Shown here piece after piece: positions 7,005-14,713 of a stretch of 20,552 nucleotides of DNA (the stretch's first letter is position 1; every line of letters starts with the position of its first letter). The position numbers were made by a program, and so were the translations under genes. This DNA is from a bacterium. Lineage in GTDB: Bacteria; Zhuqueibacterota; Zhuqueibacteria; Residuimicrobiales; Krinioviventaceae. The stretch spans positions 1-20,552 of the forward strand of contig JAJRST010000467.1 in the NCBI GenBank assembly GCA_024278645.1, in the 5' to 3' direction. The notes beneath the pieces were generated by a model. That model was not told the origin of the DNA, searched no databases, and saw only the letters and a list, made by a program, of their open reading frames with translations.

Positions 7005-7505
7005 ATGAACAAAAAAGAAATGATCGACAAAATATTCGAATTGTGGGACAAGCAATGGCTGCTGCTCACAGCCGGCGACTTTGCCAAAGATTACAACGCC
7101 ATGACCGTCGCCTGGGGCAGCTTTGGCGTGATGTGGGGGCGTCCCTTTGCCCAGGTTGTCGTTCGCCCCACGCGCTACACTTTTGAGTTCATGGAAAAGT
7201 ACGATTCCTTTACCTTGTGCGGCTTTGCCCCCGAGTATAAAAAAACGTTGCGGCTGCTGGGCACGATGTCCGGCCGCGACGGCGACAAGATAGCCAGGGC
7301 CGGCATTACGCCGGTTGCCTCGCAAAAAATTGCCGCGCCGGGCTTTGCCGAGGCCGATTTAACAATCGAGTGCCGAAAGATTTATTGGCAGGATTTTGAT
7401 CCCCAACATTTTCTGGATGCCGGCATAGAAAAAAACTATCCGGGAAAAGATTATCATCGGGTGTATTTTGGCGAGATTCTGGCCATGCGTGAAAATGGCG
7501 TTTGA
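7005..7505 (+). CDS. Flavin reductase-like domain protein
   Basis: The 166-residue product resembles the small FMN-binding flavin reductase-like family (PF01613, COG1853). Early residues WLLLTAGDFAKDYNAMTVAWGSFGVMWGRP match the conserved N-TMT-x-xWG and GRP elements that contact FMN, and a VVVRPTRYT strand follows. Such proteins bind FMN and act as flavin reductases or as redox/repair proteins; the electron donor cannot be deduced. The start at 7005 is chosen because AAAGGAG lies 6 nt upstream; the ATG at 6999 abuts the Shine-Dalgarno. It is divergent from the DHODH-like flavoprotein, so the two may share control, though nothing proves a functional link. Confidence 0.85.
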   Translation: MNKKEMIDKIFELWDKQWLLLTAGDFAKDYNAMTVAWGSFGVMWGRPFAQVVVRPTRYTFEFMEKYDSFTLCGFAPEYKKTLRLLGTMSGRDGDKIARAGITPVASQKIAAPGFAEADLTIECRKIYWQDFDPQHFLDAGIEKNYPGKDYHRVYFGEILAMRENGV

Positions 7506-7512
7506 ATCAAGG

Positions 7513-7609
7513 ATGTTTTAGTGTCTTAAAAGTTGGGTTTTGACCAAATCTGGCAAAAGTTGAATTTGACAGTTGGATTTTGGGGTTTGGAATTTCCGGC
7601 TTGTCCGGG
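7513..7609 (-). repeat. Intergenic repeat family, copy C (inverted)
   Basis: Read on the minus strand it runs ACCCGGACAAGCCGGAAATT, CCAAAATCCAACTGTCAAATT, AACTTTTGCCAGATTTGG and TTTTAAGACACTAAAACAT. It shares its 5' 20+ bases with copy A and its middle with copy B, and is the most complete of the three. It occupies essentially the whole gap between convergent genes, and its GGGT edge touches the TGA of the barrel-TPR gene at 7610. Confidence 0.82.
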
Positions 7610-9898
7610 TCAGGGCAGGCTCTCCAAGGCGTCCATGCGTTCTTTGGCTCTTTTTTTATAGTCCAGGGCGCCTTTGTGGTACGGATTTATGCGCAGCACA
7701 ATGTCCCACATGCGGATGGCCTCGGCATATTTTTCTTCCGTATAAAGCTCGATGCCGCGATTGAAATAGTCGTCCACGCGATCGTAAAGCTTTTGCTGGC
7801 AGTCCTGCAAAAGTTCGCGCGCCACAAGATTGTTCTTGTCGTTTTCAAGAATTTGATCCAAAAGCTGCATGGCTTCAAGGTATTTGCCGGATGAATAGGA
7901 ATCCTTGGCCGTATCCAGGAGCTTTTCAACCTGCATCATGTCGTTGATTTGCGTTTTTATGCTCAACGCTTCCGCCGATTCCGGATTGACGGCCAGCGCG
8001 GAATCCGCCATCGTCGCAGCTTGCGTCCAGTTTCCCTGTTCATAGTACTTTTGCGCCTGCTCGATAAATGTCGCCGTTTTATCCGTCGTCGTCGAAGCTA
8101 TTCTTTGCAAATAACGACGGGCTCCGGCATGCGACGGCTGCATGGACAACGCGGTCTGGAAATGCTGTCGCGCTTTGGCAAAATTGCCGGCGTTGTAGGC
8201 GGAAACGCCTCGTCTGTAATAGCGATTGGCATAGCTTTCCAGTTTTCTCTTCAAATCGGCTGTCCTGGCAAGAGCGAGGGAATGATCCGGTCGGATACGC
8301 AAGACTTCTTCATAGAGGCCAAGAGCGCTTTTCCATGCTCCCCGGGATTCCTTTTGATTTGCCTGCTCCAGCAAGGTGGCGATGCGATTCCTGCTTTGCT
8401 GGCGCTCTTGTGATATGCGGGACAGATAATTCGAGGCGTCTTCGTAGCCGGGCGATATTTCCAGCGCTTTGCGAAATTCCGCCTCCGCCTGGTCAAGTTT
8501 GTGCTGGCTGTAAAAGCCAAGGCCGGCAAAGTAATGCTGCTCCGCCTGTTTCAAATAATAAGCGTTTATTTTTTTCAGGTAGTTTTTCGAACCGAAATGA
8601 TCCGGTCGAACCAGTATGATCGATTCGAAAATTTCAGCCGCACGATCGATATCGCCTTTATCATAATAATCCACCGCTTGCAGGTACCAACGCTCCGCGT
8701 CGATGTTCACTTTGGGCCGGATCATGGCGATGGCCTCTCGCGCCTCTTTATTGTTGGGATCGATTTTGAGAATTTTCAAGTATTGCGCTGCTGCATTCAA
8801 AAAGCTCCGCTGGTTTTGGAATGTTTGCGCTGTGAGCAGCAGGGAATCGATGATGACGTTTTCTTTTTCAATAATCGTAATCAGCAGGCGCTTCAGGTCG
8901 GCCGATTTTTTGTAATTGTCATCATAGATGAGCGAATATTGACAGAGCTCCAGGGCCGCTCGTTTGTCCTTCTGTTTGACGGCTTTGAGAGCGCGGTCGT
9001 AATAGTTGCCGGCAATGATTTTGGGGTGCGCGCCGATGCGAACCGTGGCCGAAAAAACAAGTCTTTTGCTCATCTCATCATAAGCGAGTTGCACGGCAAT
9101 GTTTTCCCATGAGAACCCGGCGCCAAAGGCAAAGGTGTTCGAGTCGAAATTCTCGAATCCGGCATACACTTGCACCGAGGGCGCCGGTTCGATCAACAGC
9201 CCAACATGGTCCGAATCTCTGTTCGGCATGAAGTGGTGTGCGTAGACAAGTGTGGGGCCGCCTTGCAGGAGCTTGTACGAGGCGCCGATCCTGATTTGAT
9301 GAAAAAAGTCGCTGCGACCGATCGGAAGATTCTGAATGGAAAACCCCAGGGTGAGACGGTCCATGACATAAGGCGATCGTGAAAAAGCATCCTTTTTGTA
9401 CGGTCGGGAAATGGAGCTTTTCGGCTTGAACAGCAGGCCGACGCCAAGCGTCCCCCAGCCGGCCTCCTGTTGCTCCATGCCGCTTATGGAGAGGCCGCCG
9501 AAAAATCCGGGCGCCAGTTGGCGCGCCCAGCCCAAACTGCCAAAGGAGACCGCCTCTTTGGAGGCCGCCGTAGAAGCATAAGATACGGCAAAGACGCCGT
9601 GCTTTGGCGTGAAATGCGAGTAGCCGAGATATTTCACCTGGTAGGGTTCATGAATGGACAGAAAGCCTTGCGGATTATGGCGCACGGCCATACTCGCCGG
9701 ATTCCAGTACAATGCGGAAGGATCGTAAACTTCAACGACGCCGCTGCGTCCGAGGACGATGGACAGGGCGCCCGGAGAATAGGAATCCATGCTTTGTTGA
9801 GAGAAAGCAACAGATGCTGTGATGAAAACAAAAAAGCTTAAAGTTCGCGCCGCGGCAAGAAGGAAAGGCGCCTCCTTACATGATGATCGCATGGTCAT
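7610..9898 (-). CDS. Exported PorV/PorQ-like beta-barrel protein with C-terminal TPR array
   Basis: The 762-residue protein starts with a signal peptide (hydrophobic core about 11-32, AFSQQ cleavage region). Residues about 40-290 resemble the PorV/PorQ/UPF0164 type of FadL-like barrel: ALYWNPASMA early, then alternating strands such as LTLGFSIQNLPIG and FAFGAGFSWENIAVQLAYDE. From about 299 on there are some nine TPR units (near 299, 355, 403, 452, 506, 557, 609, 659, 709), for example AERWYLQAVDYYDKGDIDRAAEIF. Inferred role: an envelope scaffold presenting TPRs in the periplasm. The start lies inside the 3' end of the cyclase gene (ATG 9898, or 9892), so the genes overlap by about 20 nt. AAGGAGG at 9877-9871 has no usable start after it. 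A type IX secretion link is only suggested by the PorV likeness. Confidence 0.88.
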   Translation of the reverse strand: MTMRSSCKEAPFLLAAARTLSFFVFITASVAFSQQSMDSYSPGALSIVLGRSGVVEVYDPSALYWNPASMAVRHNPQGFLSIHEPYQVKYLGYSHFTPKHGVFAVSYASTAASKEAVSFGSLGWARQLAPGFFGGLSISGMEQQEAGWGTLGVGLLFKPKSSISRPYKKDAFSRSPYVMDRLTLGFSIQNLPIGRSDFFHQIRIGASYKLLQGGPTLVYAHHFMPNRDSDHVGLLIEPAPSVQVYAGFENFDSNTFAFGAGFSWENIAVQLAYDEMSKRLVFSATVRIGAHPKIIAGNYYDRALKAVKQKDKRAALELCQYSLIYDDNYKKSADLKRLLITIIEKENVIIDSLLLTAQTFQNQRSFLNAAAQYLKILKIDPNNKEAREAIAMIRPKVNIDAERWYLQAVDYYDKGDIDRAAEIFESIILVRPDHFGSKNYLKKINAYYLKQAEQHYFAGLGFYSQHKLDQAEAEFRKALEISPGYEDASNYLSRISQERQQSRNRIATLLEQANQKESRGAWKSALGLYEEVLRIRPDHSLALARTADLKRKLESYANRYYRRGVSAYNAGNFAKARQHFQTALSMQPSHAGARRYLQRIASTTTDKTATFIEQAQKYYEQGNWTQAATMADSALAVNPESAEALSIKTQINDMMQVEKLLDTAKDSYSSGKYLEAMQLLDQILENDKNNLVARELLQDCQQKLYDRVDDYFNRGIELYTEEKYAEAIRMWDIVLRINPYHKGALDYKKRAKERMDALESLP

Positions 9899-11375
9899 AA
9901 TCCACTTCGAATGTCGCTACGGGTTTGCTGCGGCCTTTGACCCATACAGGATTTAGATGTGTGGTTGGATAGTTGCCCTTGAGCATTTCCGCGATTTCGA
10001 TGGGTGCAATGATTTGCCCCGGCTGCGCAAGGGCGCATAAACGCGCGGCAAGGTTGACGACGTCGCCAATCACCGTGTAATCCATGCGATTTTTGGAGCC
10101 CATGTTTCCGAGAACGGCCGGGCCGGCGTTAATGCCGATGCCGACATTCAGGGTGATGACGCCGAGTTCGGATCGTTTTTTGTTCAATATCCGAACGGCG
10201 CGCTGGATTTCCACGGCCGTTTTTACAGCGTTGTCCGCCTGGTCCTCGCCCTCAAAAATGGCCATCACCTGATCGCCCATAAACTTGTCGACGATGCCAT
10301 GGTTTTTTTCAATGATTTGCGATTGAACGTCCATGTAAATATTGACCAGCTTGACAATTTCTCTCGGGCTCAATCGCTCGGTGAGATTGGAAAAATTGCG
10401 CACATCGGAAAAAAGCAATGTCACATTGCGGCTTTCGCCCTCCAGGGGCAGGCCGTTGGCGTAGCGGTCGCGAATCATTTTAATCGTGTACTTTGAAACA
10501 CATTTTTGCATGTACAATTTTTCGTGCAGGTGCTTTATCATGGCGTTGAACTGGCGCGCCAGTTGACCCAATTCATCATTGGAGAGCACGGGGATCTCTT
10601 TTTTTAAATCCCCCTCGCTTATGCGATGTACTCCCTTGCCCAGCTCTTCGATTTGCCGGGTCATGCGATGAGCGACGAAAAAGATGAGGATGACCGAAAT
10701 GATGGTAATGATAAGCGTTGCGGAAATAATTGTTTCCGTGGCGCGTCGGATGGGCGCCATAATCACCTTTTTCGAAAAGCCGAGAGAGGTGATGCCCAGG
10801 TAAACAGTGCTGCCGTCATTTCGCTGCACATAGACCGGTAAAATGTGTTCGATGATTTCGTTGGTCTCGCGTACAAATTGATCGTTCAGGCCGGTGTAAA
10901 AGACGCTGTCTTCATAGGAGACTTTGGTGTTTATCAGCGATTTGTCGGTGTGCGCGATAATGACGCCGTTTCTATCGATGACCATGGCATATTCCAGGCC
11001 GTCGATGCCCTCGCTGTAGACGTCGAGAATGGCCTCTCGGATTTGACCGAGCGGGGCGCTGCGTTCGTTGAGGTCGGCTTCTTTTTTGTAATACTCGGGC
11101 AGGATGTCCTTGATGGTTCTTGAAACATGACGCAATGAAAGCTGGCAGGTTTGGTTGAGTCTTTCGTTGAGGATTTTTTTACCGTTTTGGAAAAAAGTAA
11201 ACGAAAGAATGGAGAGCATGCCGATGACCAGCACGCCGGTTATAATGATCAACTTGTCGCGTATGGGGAGAGATGCAAATCGCCATTTCGTCTTTTTCTT
11301 CAGAGAGCGAAAATAATCCACCGCGTAGAATCGCGCCTGCAATGCCCGGCTCAGTGTGTTCGATGCCTTTTTCAA
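9876..11375 (-). CDS. Membrane class III adenylate/guanylate cyclase with HAMP domain
   Basis: Domain order in about 499 residues: a basic cytoplasmic N-terminus, TM1 (about 42-62), a Cache-like periplasmic region (about 65-210, with DGLEYAMVIDRNGVIIAHTD), TM2 (about 216-236), HAMP (237-289), and a cyclase homology domain (318-495). Catalytic residues: metal-binding Asp324 in LFSDVRNFS, Lys364 and Asp368 in KFMGDQ, Asp432 in MDYTVIGD, and Asn441/Arg445 in NLAAR. Lys plus Asp as purine-selecting residues predict ATP and cAMP. An external signal would be sensed in the periplasm. The start is uncertain: the frame opens at TTG 11375, with a GTG at residue 19 and no ATG before TM1. The 3' end overlaps the barrel-TPR gene, implying co-expression. 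Confidence 0.92.
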   Translation of the reverse strand: MKKASNTLSRALQARFYAVDYFRSLKKKTKWRFASLPIRDKLIIITGVLVIGMLSILSFTFFQNGKKILNERLNQTCQLSLRHVSRTIKDILPEYYKKEADLNERSAPLGQIREAILDVYSEGIDGLEYAMVIDRNGVIIAHTDKSLINTKVSYEDSVFYTGLNDQFVRETNEIIEHILPVYVQRNDGSTVYLGITSLGFSKKVIMAPIRRATETIISATLIITIISVILIFFVAHRMTRQIEELGKGVHRISEGDLKKEIPVLSNDELGQLARQFNAMIKHLHEKLYMQKCVSKYTIKMIRDRYANGLPLEGESRNVTLLFSDVRNFSNLTERLSPREIVKLVNIYMDVQSQIIEKNHGIVDKFMGDQVMAIFEGEDQADNAVKTAVEIQRAVRILNKKRSELGVITLNVGIGINAGPAVLGNMGSKNRMDYTVIGDVVNLAARLCALAQPGQIIAPIEIAEMLKGNYPTTHLNPVWVKGRSKPVATFEVDYDHAIIM

Positions 11376-11541
11376 AACTTTTGTAAAACCGACTTTGATG
11401 CTAAAGCCCTCATGTCATCAGGATGTTTGCGTTATCTTTCCGGTTGCTTTTTTTATTGCAGCCGGCAACTGTAAATTTAAGCAAAATGTTGCTATTATCA
11501 AAACCTATTCTTTTGCGGGGATGTCAATTTGCACGGCGACT

Positions 11542-11814
11542 TTAGTCGACGACGATGACTTCTTCAACCTGTATTGTATCGGGACCAGCCGACGGCTCGC
11601 CGAAGTTTGCCTTTTTTTGCAGATAATAGATCATGAAAATGAGCAAGAGAATGACCAGCAATAATCGTACGGGGTTTGCGGCGTTGCCTCGCTTGGAGCG
11701 CCGGATTCGACGGAATCGTATGCGTCGTTTCGGATCGAAATCCTCATCGTCGGGTTTGTAATAATAGGTTTCGATTTTAAATTCTCGCGGCCGTTGTAAC
11801 TTTATGAACGGCAT
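11542..11814 (-). CDS. Small single-pass membrane protein, unknown function
   Basis: The 90-residue protein begins MPFIKLQRPREFK. It carries an acidic patch, then a very basic stretch (about 29-42, RRIRFRRIRRSKRG), one TM helix (about 49-65, LLLVILLLIFMIYYL) and a short acidic tail ending VEEVIVVD. The positive-inside rule puts the N-terminus in the cytoplasm. The ATG at 11814 has AGAGG upstream. It starts 25 nt after the PBP4-type gene on the same strand, so the two are probably co-transcribed. I recall similar short Arg-rich proteins in FCB genomes, but cannot name a family or function. Confidence 0.75.
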   Translation of the reverse strand: MPFIKLQRPREFKIETYYYKPDDEDFDPKRRIRFRRIRRSKRGNAANPVRLLLVILLLIFMIYYLQKKANFGEPSAGPDTIQVEEVIVVD

Positions 11815-11839
11815 GGCGCACCTCTTTGAAAAATATATT

Positions 11840-13300
11840 TTATTGTTGCACTAATATTTCGCACATTCTATCCTGAATATATGCAATTTTATGAGCATCG
11901 GCAAGAGCGTGATTGACGAGGCAGGAAAAGACAATCTCGTCGCCGCTATTGCTTTTCAGATATCCCGATAATGCTTTCACAAAATCCAGGGGTCCCGTTT
12001 TGGCGTGAACTCTTGCGTCAACCCCCGGCATAGTCATCCGTTGTTCAAGCGTGCCGTCGATGCCGGAGATGGGAAGACTGTCGTAAAAAGCGATGTTGTT
12101 GCGCATGGCGCGCAATAGCTCGACAATGCTTTGCGGCGTGACCAGGTTCTTGCGCGACAAACCGGAGCCGTCTGCTAGGTGCACGCCGCTGAAATCCAGG
12201 CCGCGACGTTTCCAATACTCTTCCATAACGCCAGCGCCTGCCAATGCGCTGCCTTTTCCAGCCGTTTCCATGCCTGTTATTTTTAACAACAATTCGGCGT
12301 CCAGGTTTAAACTTTTTTTATTGATATCGTAAACAATCTCTCGCAAAGGCGGCGAATAAAACGAGGCGGCCTGGAACGTCGTATCATAGTGAAAATATTC
12401 CAAATTGTCAATATCGTCTATGCTTGCATCGACAATAATGCCGCTCCTCTTTATTGTTTCCAGTAAAACGGACAGGGTATACAGCGTCGGATTGTCGATA
12501 GTGCGTCGCTTTTTCAGGTGTTTCCCGATTGTGATGGCGCCGCGCAGGTAAAAATTGTTGCTGCATTTTTCTCTGTGGATGTCGATGCTGTCTTTTGCCA
12601 GGGAGGTGGTGATTTGCGAATTCAGCGCGACCATCGACGTGGGTGGGATGTGGCGCACTGTTGCCGCTGCGCCCACAGAGTCGCCGGCGGAAATCTCAAA
12701 GTCAACGCAGTTTCCGTGCAGGGACAGGGCGCTTATCGGCGCCTGGTACCAGAACGGTCCATTTTCCCACGACCAGCCGATGCCATATTCCTGGTCATCG
12801 AACGCATTGTCGTCGCCAATAACACGGCCCTGAATGGCTTTGACGCCAAGCGCTGCAAGCTGTTGGGCGAACGACTGGAATTGCTCCACGCCGCCAAGGC
12901 TGTGGCGCCACTGCAACGTCGGGTCGCCATAGCCTGTGATAATAATATCGACGATGAACAGACTGTCGACGATATCACCGTCCAGGTAATATTCCGTCTT
13001 TGTACGGCATTCCGGGCCGAGCAGCTCCAGGGCTGTCGCCGTGGTGCACAGCTTCAGGTTGGAGCCGGGCATAAAGGAGAGGTCGTCGTTTTTACGGTAA
13101 ACAAAAGTCGACCTTTTCTCGGACCACACGGCGACGCCGACAAAGGCGTTGTTCAAATCGGCGTCGGAAAATAGAGCATCCAGTTGTTCGCTCAACGACG
13201 CCGGCGGCGCTTGAGGCGACTTGTGAACGACAATACCGCACTGGATCCCTAGTGTACATGGAATCGTTGCAAGGATAAGAATAAGGATTCGCTTTTTCAT
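11840..13300 (-). CDS. dacB: D-alanyl-D-alanine carboxypeptidase/endopeptidase, PBP4 family (peptidase S13)
   Basis: The 486-residue protein is exported by an N-terminal signal (MKKRILILILATIPCTLG). The three penicillin-binding motifs are in order and intact: SxxK as PGSNLK (Ser80 nucleophile, Lys83), SxN as SLN (330-332, in INKKSLNLDAELLL), and KTG (434-436, HAKTG). The S13-specific DGSGLSR block is at 377-383. The roughly 240-residue insertion between SxxK and SxN is typical of PBP4. It would trim D-Ala or cut peptidoglycan cross-links in the periplasm. Cys21 is preceded by GIQ, which is not a good lipobox, so a lipoprotein is unlikely. The upstream ribosome binding site is weak. It is divergent from mazG, and the small membrane protein gene follows 25 nt downstream. 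Confidence 0.93.
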   Translation of the reverse strand: MKKRILILILATIPCTLGIQCGIVVHKSPQAPPASLSEQLDALFSDADLNNAFVGVAVWSEKRSTFVYRKNDDLSFMPGSNLKLCTTATALELLGPECRTKTEYYLDGDIVDSLFIVDIIITGYGDPTLQWRHSLGGVEQFQSFAQQLAALGVKAIQGRVIGDDNAFDDQEYGIGWSWENGPFWYQAPISALSLHGNCVDFEISAGDSVGAAATVRHIPPTSMVALNSQITTSLAKDSIDIHREKCSNNFYLRGAITIGKHLKKRRTIDNPTLYTLSVLLETIKRSGIIVDASIDDIDNLEYFHYDTTFQAASFYSPPLREIVYDINKKSLNLDAELLLKITGMETAGKGSALAGAGVMEEYWKRRGLDFSGVHLADGSGLSRKNLVTPQSIVELLRAMRNNIAFYDSLPISGIDGTLEQRMTMPGVDARVHAKTGPLDFVKALSGYLKSNSGDEIVFSCLVNHALADAHKIAYIQDRMCEILVQQ

Positions 13301-13368
13301 TTTCTTTCGCCGGTTTGTTTTTTATAAAATACCAATTGCCGGAAAAATAAACAAGCGCTTTGCAAGCG

Positions 13369-13397
13369 TTGCAATTGAGCGTGAAATTGGCTAATTT
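13369..13397 (+). promoter_or_regulatory. Candidate mazG promoter
   Basis: TTGCAA (13369-13374) and TAATTT (13392-13397) are separated by exactly 17 nt, with the AGGAG and GTG start about 30 nt further on. Both hexamers are imperfect. Just upstream AAGCGCTTTGCAAGCG contains short inverted words that could be an operator. Confidence 0.35.
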
Positions 13398-13424
13398 AAT
13401 TTTTTAACCGAATCAGGAGAACGA

Positions 13425-13820
13425 GTGCAAAAGACAAAAGCCAGGTTTGAGGAATTGGTGACGATCATGGCGCGGCTTCGCGCCGTCGACGGCTGCCCGT
13501 GGGACAGGGAGCAGACGCACAAGTCGCTGCGCCAGCATCTGCTGGAAGAAGCTTACGAAGTGATTGAAGCGATTGACCTTGACGATTATGAACAGCTCAA
13601 GGGCGAACTCGGCGACTTGCTGCTGCAAGTCGTTTTTCATGCGCAAATGGCGAGCGAGGGGAACCGGTTTTCCATCGGCGATGTCATTCAAGGCATCAAT
13701 GAAAAATTAATCCGCCGGCACCCGCACGTATTCGGCGATGAAAAGATCGAGACGTCGGCGGAGCAGATCGTCGCCTGGGAAAAAAGCAAGCTGACCAAAG
13801 AGGGAAAGAGTCCGCCATAG
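13425..13820 (+). CDS. mazG: MazG nucleotide pyrophosphohydrolase, N-terminal domain (frame 1 of a split gene)
   Basis: The 131-residue frame starts at GTG 13425 behind CAGGAGAACGA. It encodes the first MazG domain: GCPWDREQTHKSL, then LLEEAYEVIEAI (Glu41, Glu42, Glu45) and ELGDLL (Glu61, Asp64), the EExxE...ExxD metal site of all-alpha NTP pyrophosphatases, and RRHPHVFG. Family role: hydrolysis of (d)NTPs to NMP and pyrophosphate, as nucleotide-pool housecleaning. In full-length MazG this domain continues through WEKxK...GVPKxLPALLRAY; here the frame ends KEGKSPP at TAG (13818-13820), while the expected sequence continues in the -1 frame. If the frame change is not read through, the product is a stand-alone single domain. 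Confidence 0.92.
   Translation: MQKTKARFEELVTIMARLRAVDGCPWDREQTHKSLRQHLLEEAYEVIEAIDLDDYEQLKGELGDLLLQVVFHAQMASEGNRFSIGDVIQGINEKLIRRHPHVFGDEKIETSAEQIVAWEKSKLTKEGKSPP
13802..13808 (+). other. In-phase slippery heptamer G GGA AAG at the mazG frame junction
   Basis: In frame 1 the codons are GAG GGA AAG AGT, so positions 13802-13808 are exactly X XXY YYZ (G GGA AAG). The same heptamer is the known -1 site of the phage lambda G/T tail genes. A -1 slip here yields KEGK-ESAIDGVPKQLPALLRAY, the standard MazG linker, without gap. The total would be 258 residues, close to E. coli MazG. A deleted A in an A-tract (GGAAAAGAG to GGAAAGAG) would look the same. Confidence 0.6.
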
Positions 13821-13825
13821 ACGGC

Positions 13826-14200
13826 GTGCCGAAACAATTGCCGGCGTTGCTGCGAGCCTACCGTATGCAGGGCAAGGCCGCCGCCGTCGGCTTTGACTGG
13901 CCGAACATCGAGCCGGTGTGGAAAAAGTTCGACGAAGAGGTCGACGAATTAAAAGAGGCCATCGCACACGGCGACGAATCTCATATCGAAGAGGAATTGG
14001 GCGATCTGCTGTTCACGATCGTCAATATATCACGTTTTTTAAAGGCCAATCCGGAGGATGCGCTTCGGTGGACGATTGAAAAGTTTGAGCGCCGCTTCAA
14101 GCAGGTGGAAGCGGCCTTTTCAGCGCAAGGCCGCTCCATTGCCGACGCCTCGCTGGAAGAGATGGACGAGATTTGGGATGCGGTGAAAGCGGACGAATAA
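13826..14200 (+). CDS. mazG: MazG nucleotide pyrophosphohydrolase, C-terminal domain (frame 2 of a split gene)
   Basis: The 124 residues from GTG 13826 (VPKQLPALLRAYRMQGKAA, then VGFDWPN) match the second half of MazG. They have a second metal-site set in FDEEVDELKEAI and EEELGDLLF, then VNISRFLKANPEDALRWTIEKFERRF. The frame is open upstream to the heptamer and gives the missing linker (ESAIDG), so this is the tail of the same gene rather than an independent one. No Shine-Dalgarno stands at a useful distance before the GTG, though re-initiation 5 nt after the TAG is conceivable. It ends 12 nt from the convergent HIT gene. Confidence 0.9.
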   Translation: MPKQLPALLRAYRMQGKAAAVGFDWPNIEPVWKKFDEEVDELKEAIAHGDESHIEEELGDLLFTIVNISRFLKANPEDALRWTIEKFERRFKQVEAAFSAQGRSIADASLEEMDEIWDAVKADE

Positions 14201-14212
14201 ACAGGCCGCGAT

Positions 14213-14695
14213 CTAAATCGCATCGAAGCGGGGTTTCAAGGCATCCCAGGATTCATACAACCCCTGCGGCAGAACCTTTGTATGCCCGAAAATCGGCATG
14301 AAATTGGTGTCGCCGTCCCAGCGGGGCACGATATGAAAGTGCACATGATCGTCAATGCCGGCGCCCGCGGTTCTGCCCAGGTTCATGCCGATGTTCAAGC
14401 CGTCGGGATTCATGGCGTTTTTTATAATCTTTGCCGAGCCGGCGAGCAGCGCCATCATGTCCCGGCGCTCCTCTTCCGTCAAATCTTCCAGGTTGGCGAC
14501 GTGACGATAGGGGACGATCATCAAATGGCCGTTATTGTAAGGATAGTAATTCATGATCACAAAGCAATGGTCGCCGCGATGCAGTATCAGGTTTTCGCGG
14601 TCGGCCTCTTGCTTTGGTTTGTCGCAAAAGATACAGCCGTGCGGCTTGGGCGATAAAATATATTCCATGCGCCAGGGGGCCCACAAGTAATCCAT
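14213..14695 (-). CDS. HIT family hydrolase/nucleotidyltransferase
   Basis: The 160-residue protein starts MDYLWAPWRMEYI and has a CIFC zinc-type pair (21-24), YNNGHLMIVPYRH (53-65) and the histidine triad DDHVHFHIVPRW (His117, His119, His121). This is the layout of the Ap4A phosphorylase-like HIT branch common in bacteria. Expected reactions are hydrolysis or phosphorolysis of dinucleoside polyphosphates or nucleoside phosphoramidates; the exact substrate is not deducible. The ATG at 14695 follows AAAAGGAGAAGAAA. It lies downstream of the EF-G-like gene but behind that gene's terminator, so it depends on read-through or its own promoter. It is convergent with mazG, another nucleotide-pool enzyme. 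Confidence 0.93.
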   Translation of the reverse strand: MDYLWAPWRMEYILSPKPHGCIFCDKPKQEADRENLILHRGDHCFVIMNYYPYNNGHLMIVPYRHVANLEDLTEEERRDMMALLAGSAKIIKNAMNPDGLNIGMNLGRTAGAGIDDHVHFHIVPRWDGDTNFMPIFGHTKVLPQGLYESWDALKPRFDAI

Positions 14696-14713
14696 TTTCT
14701 TCTCCTTTTACAT

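Noticed and set aside
7573..7894. Plus-strand open frames starting in repeat copy C
   Set aside because: They begin in the repeat and continue antisense to the barrel-TPR gene, with no Shine-Dalgarno or family signature.
9871..9877. AAGGAGG on the minus strand as ribosome binding site of the barrel-TPR gene
   Set aside because: No in-frame ATG, GTG or TTG lies at a usable distance downstream; the signal peptide needs the ATG at 9898 or 9892, which is upstream of it.
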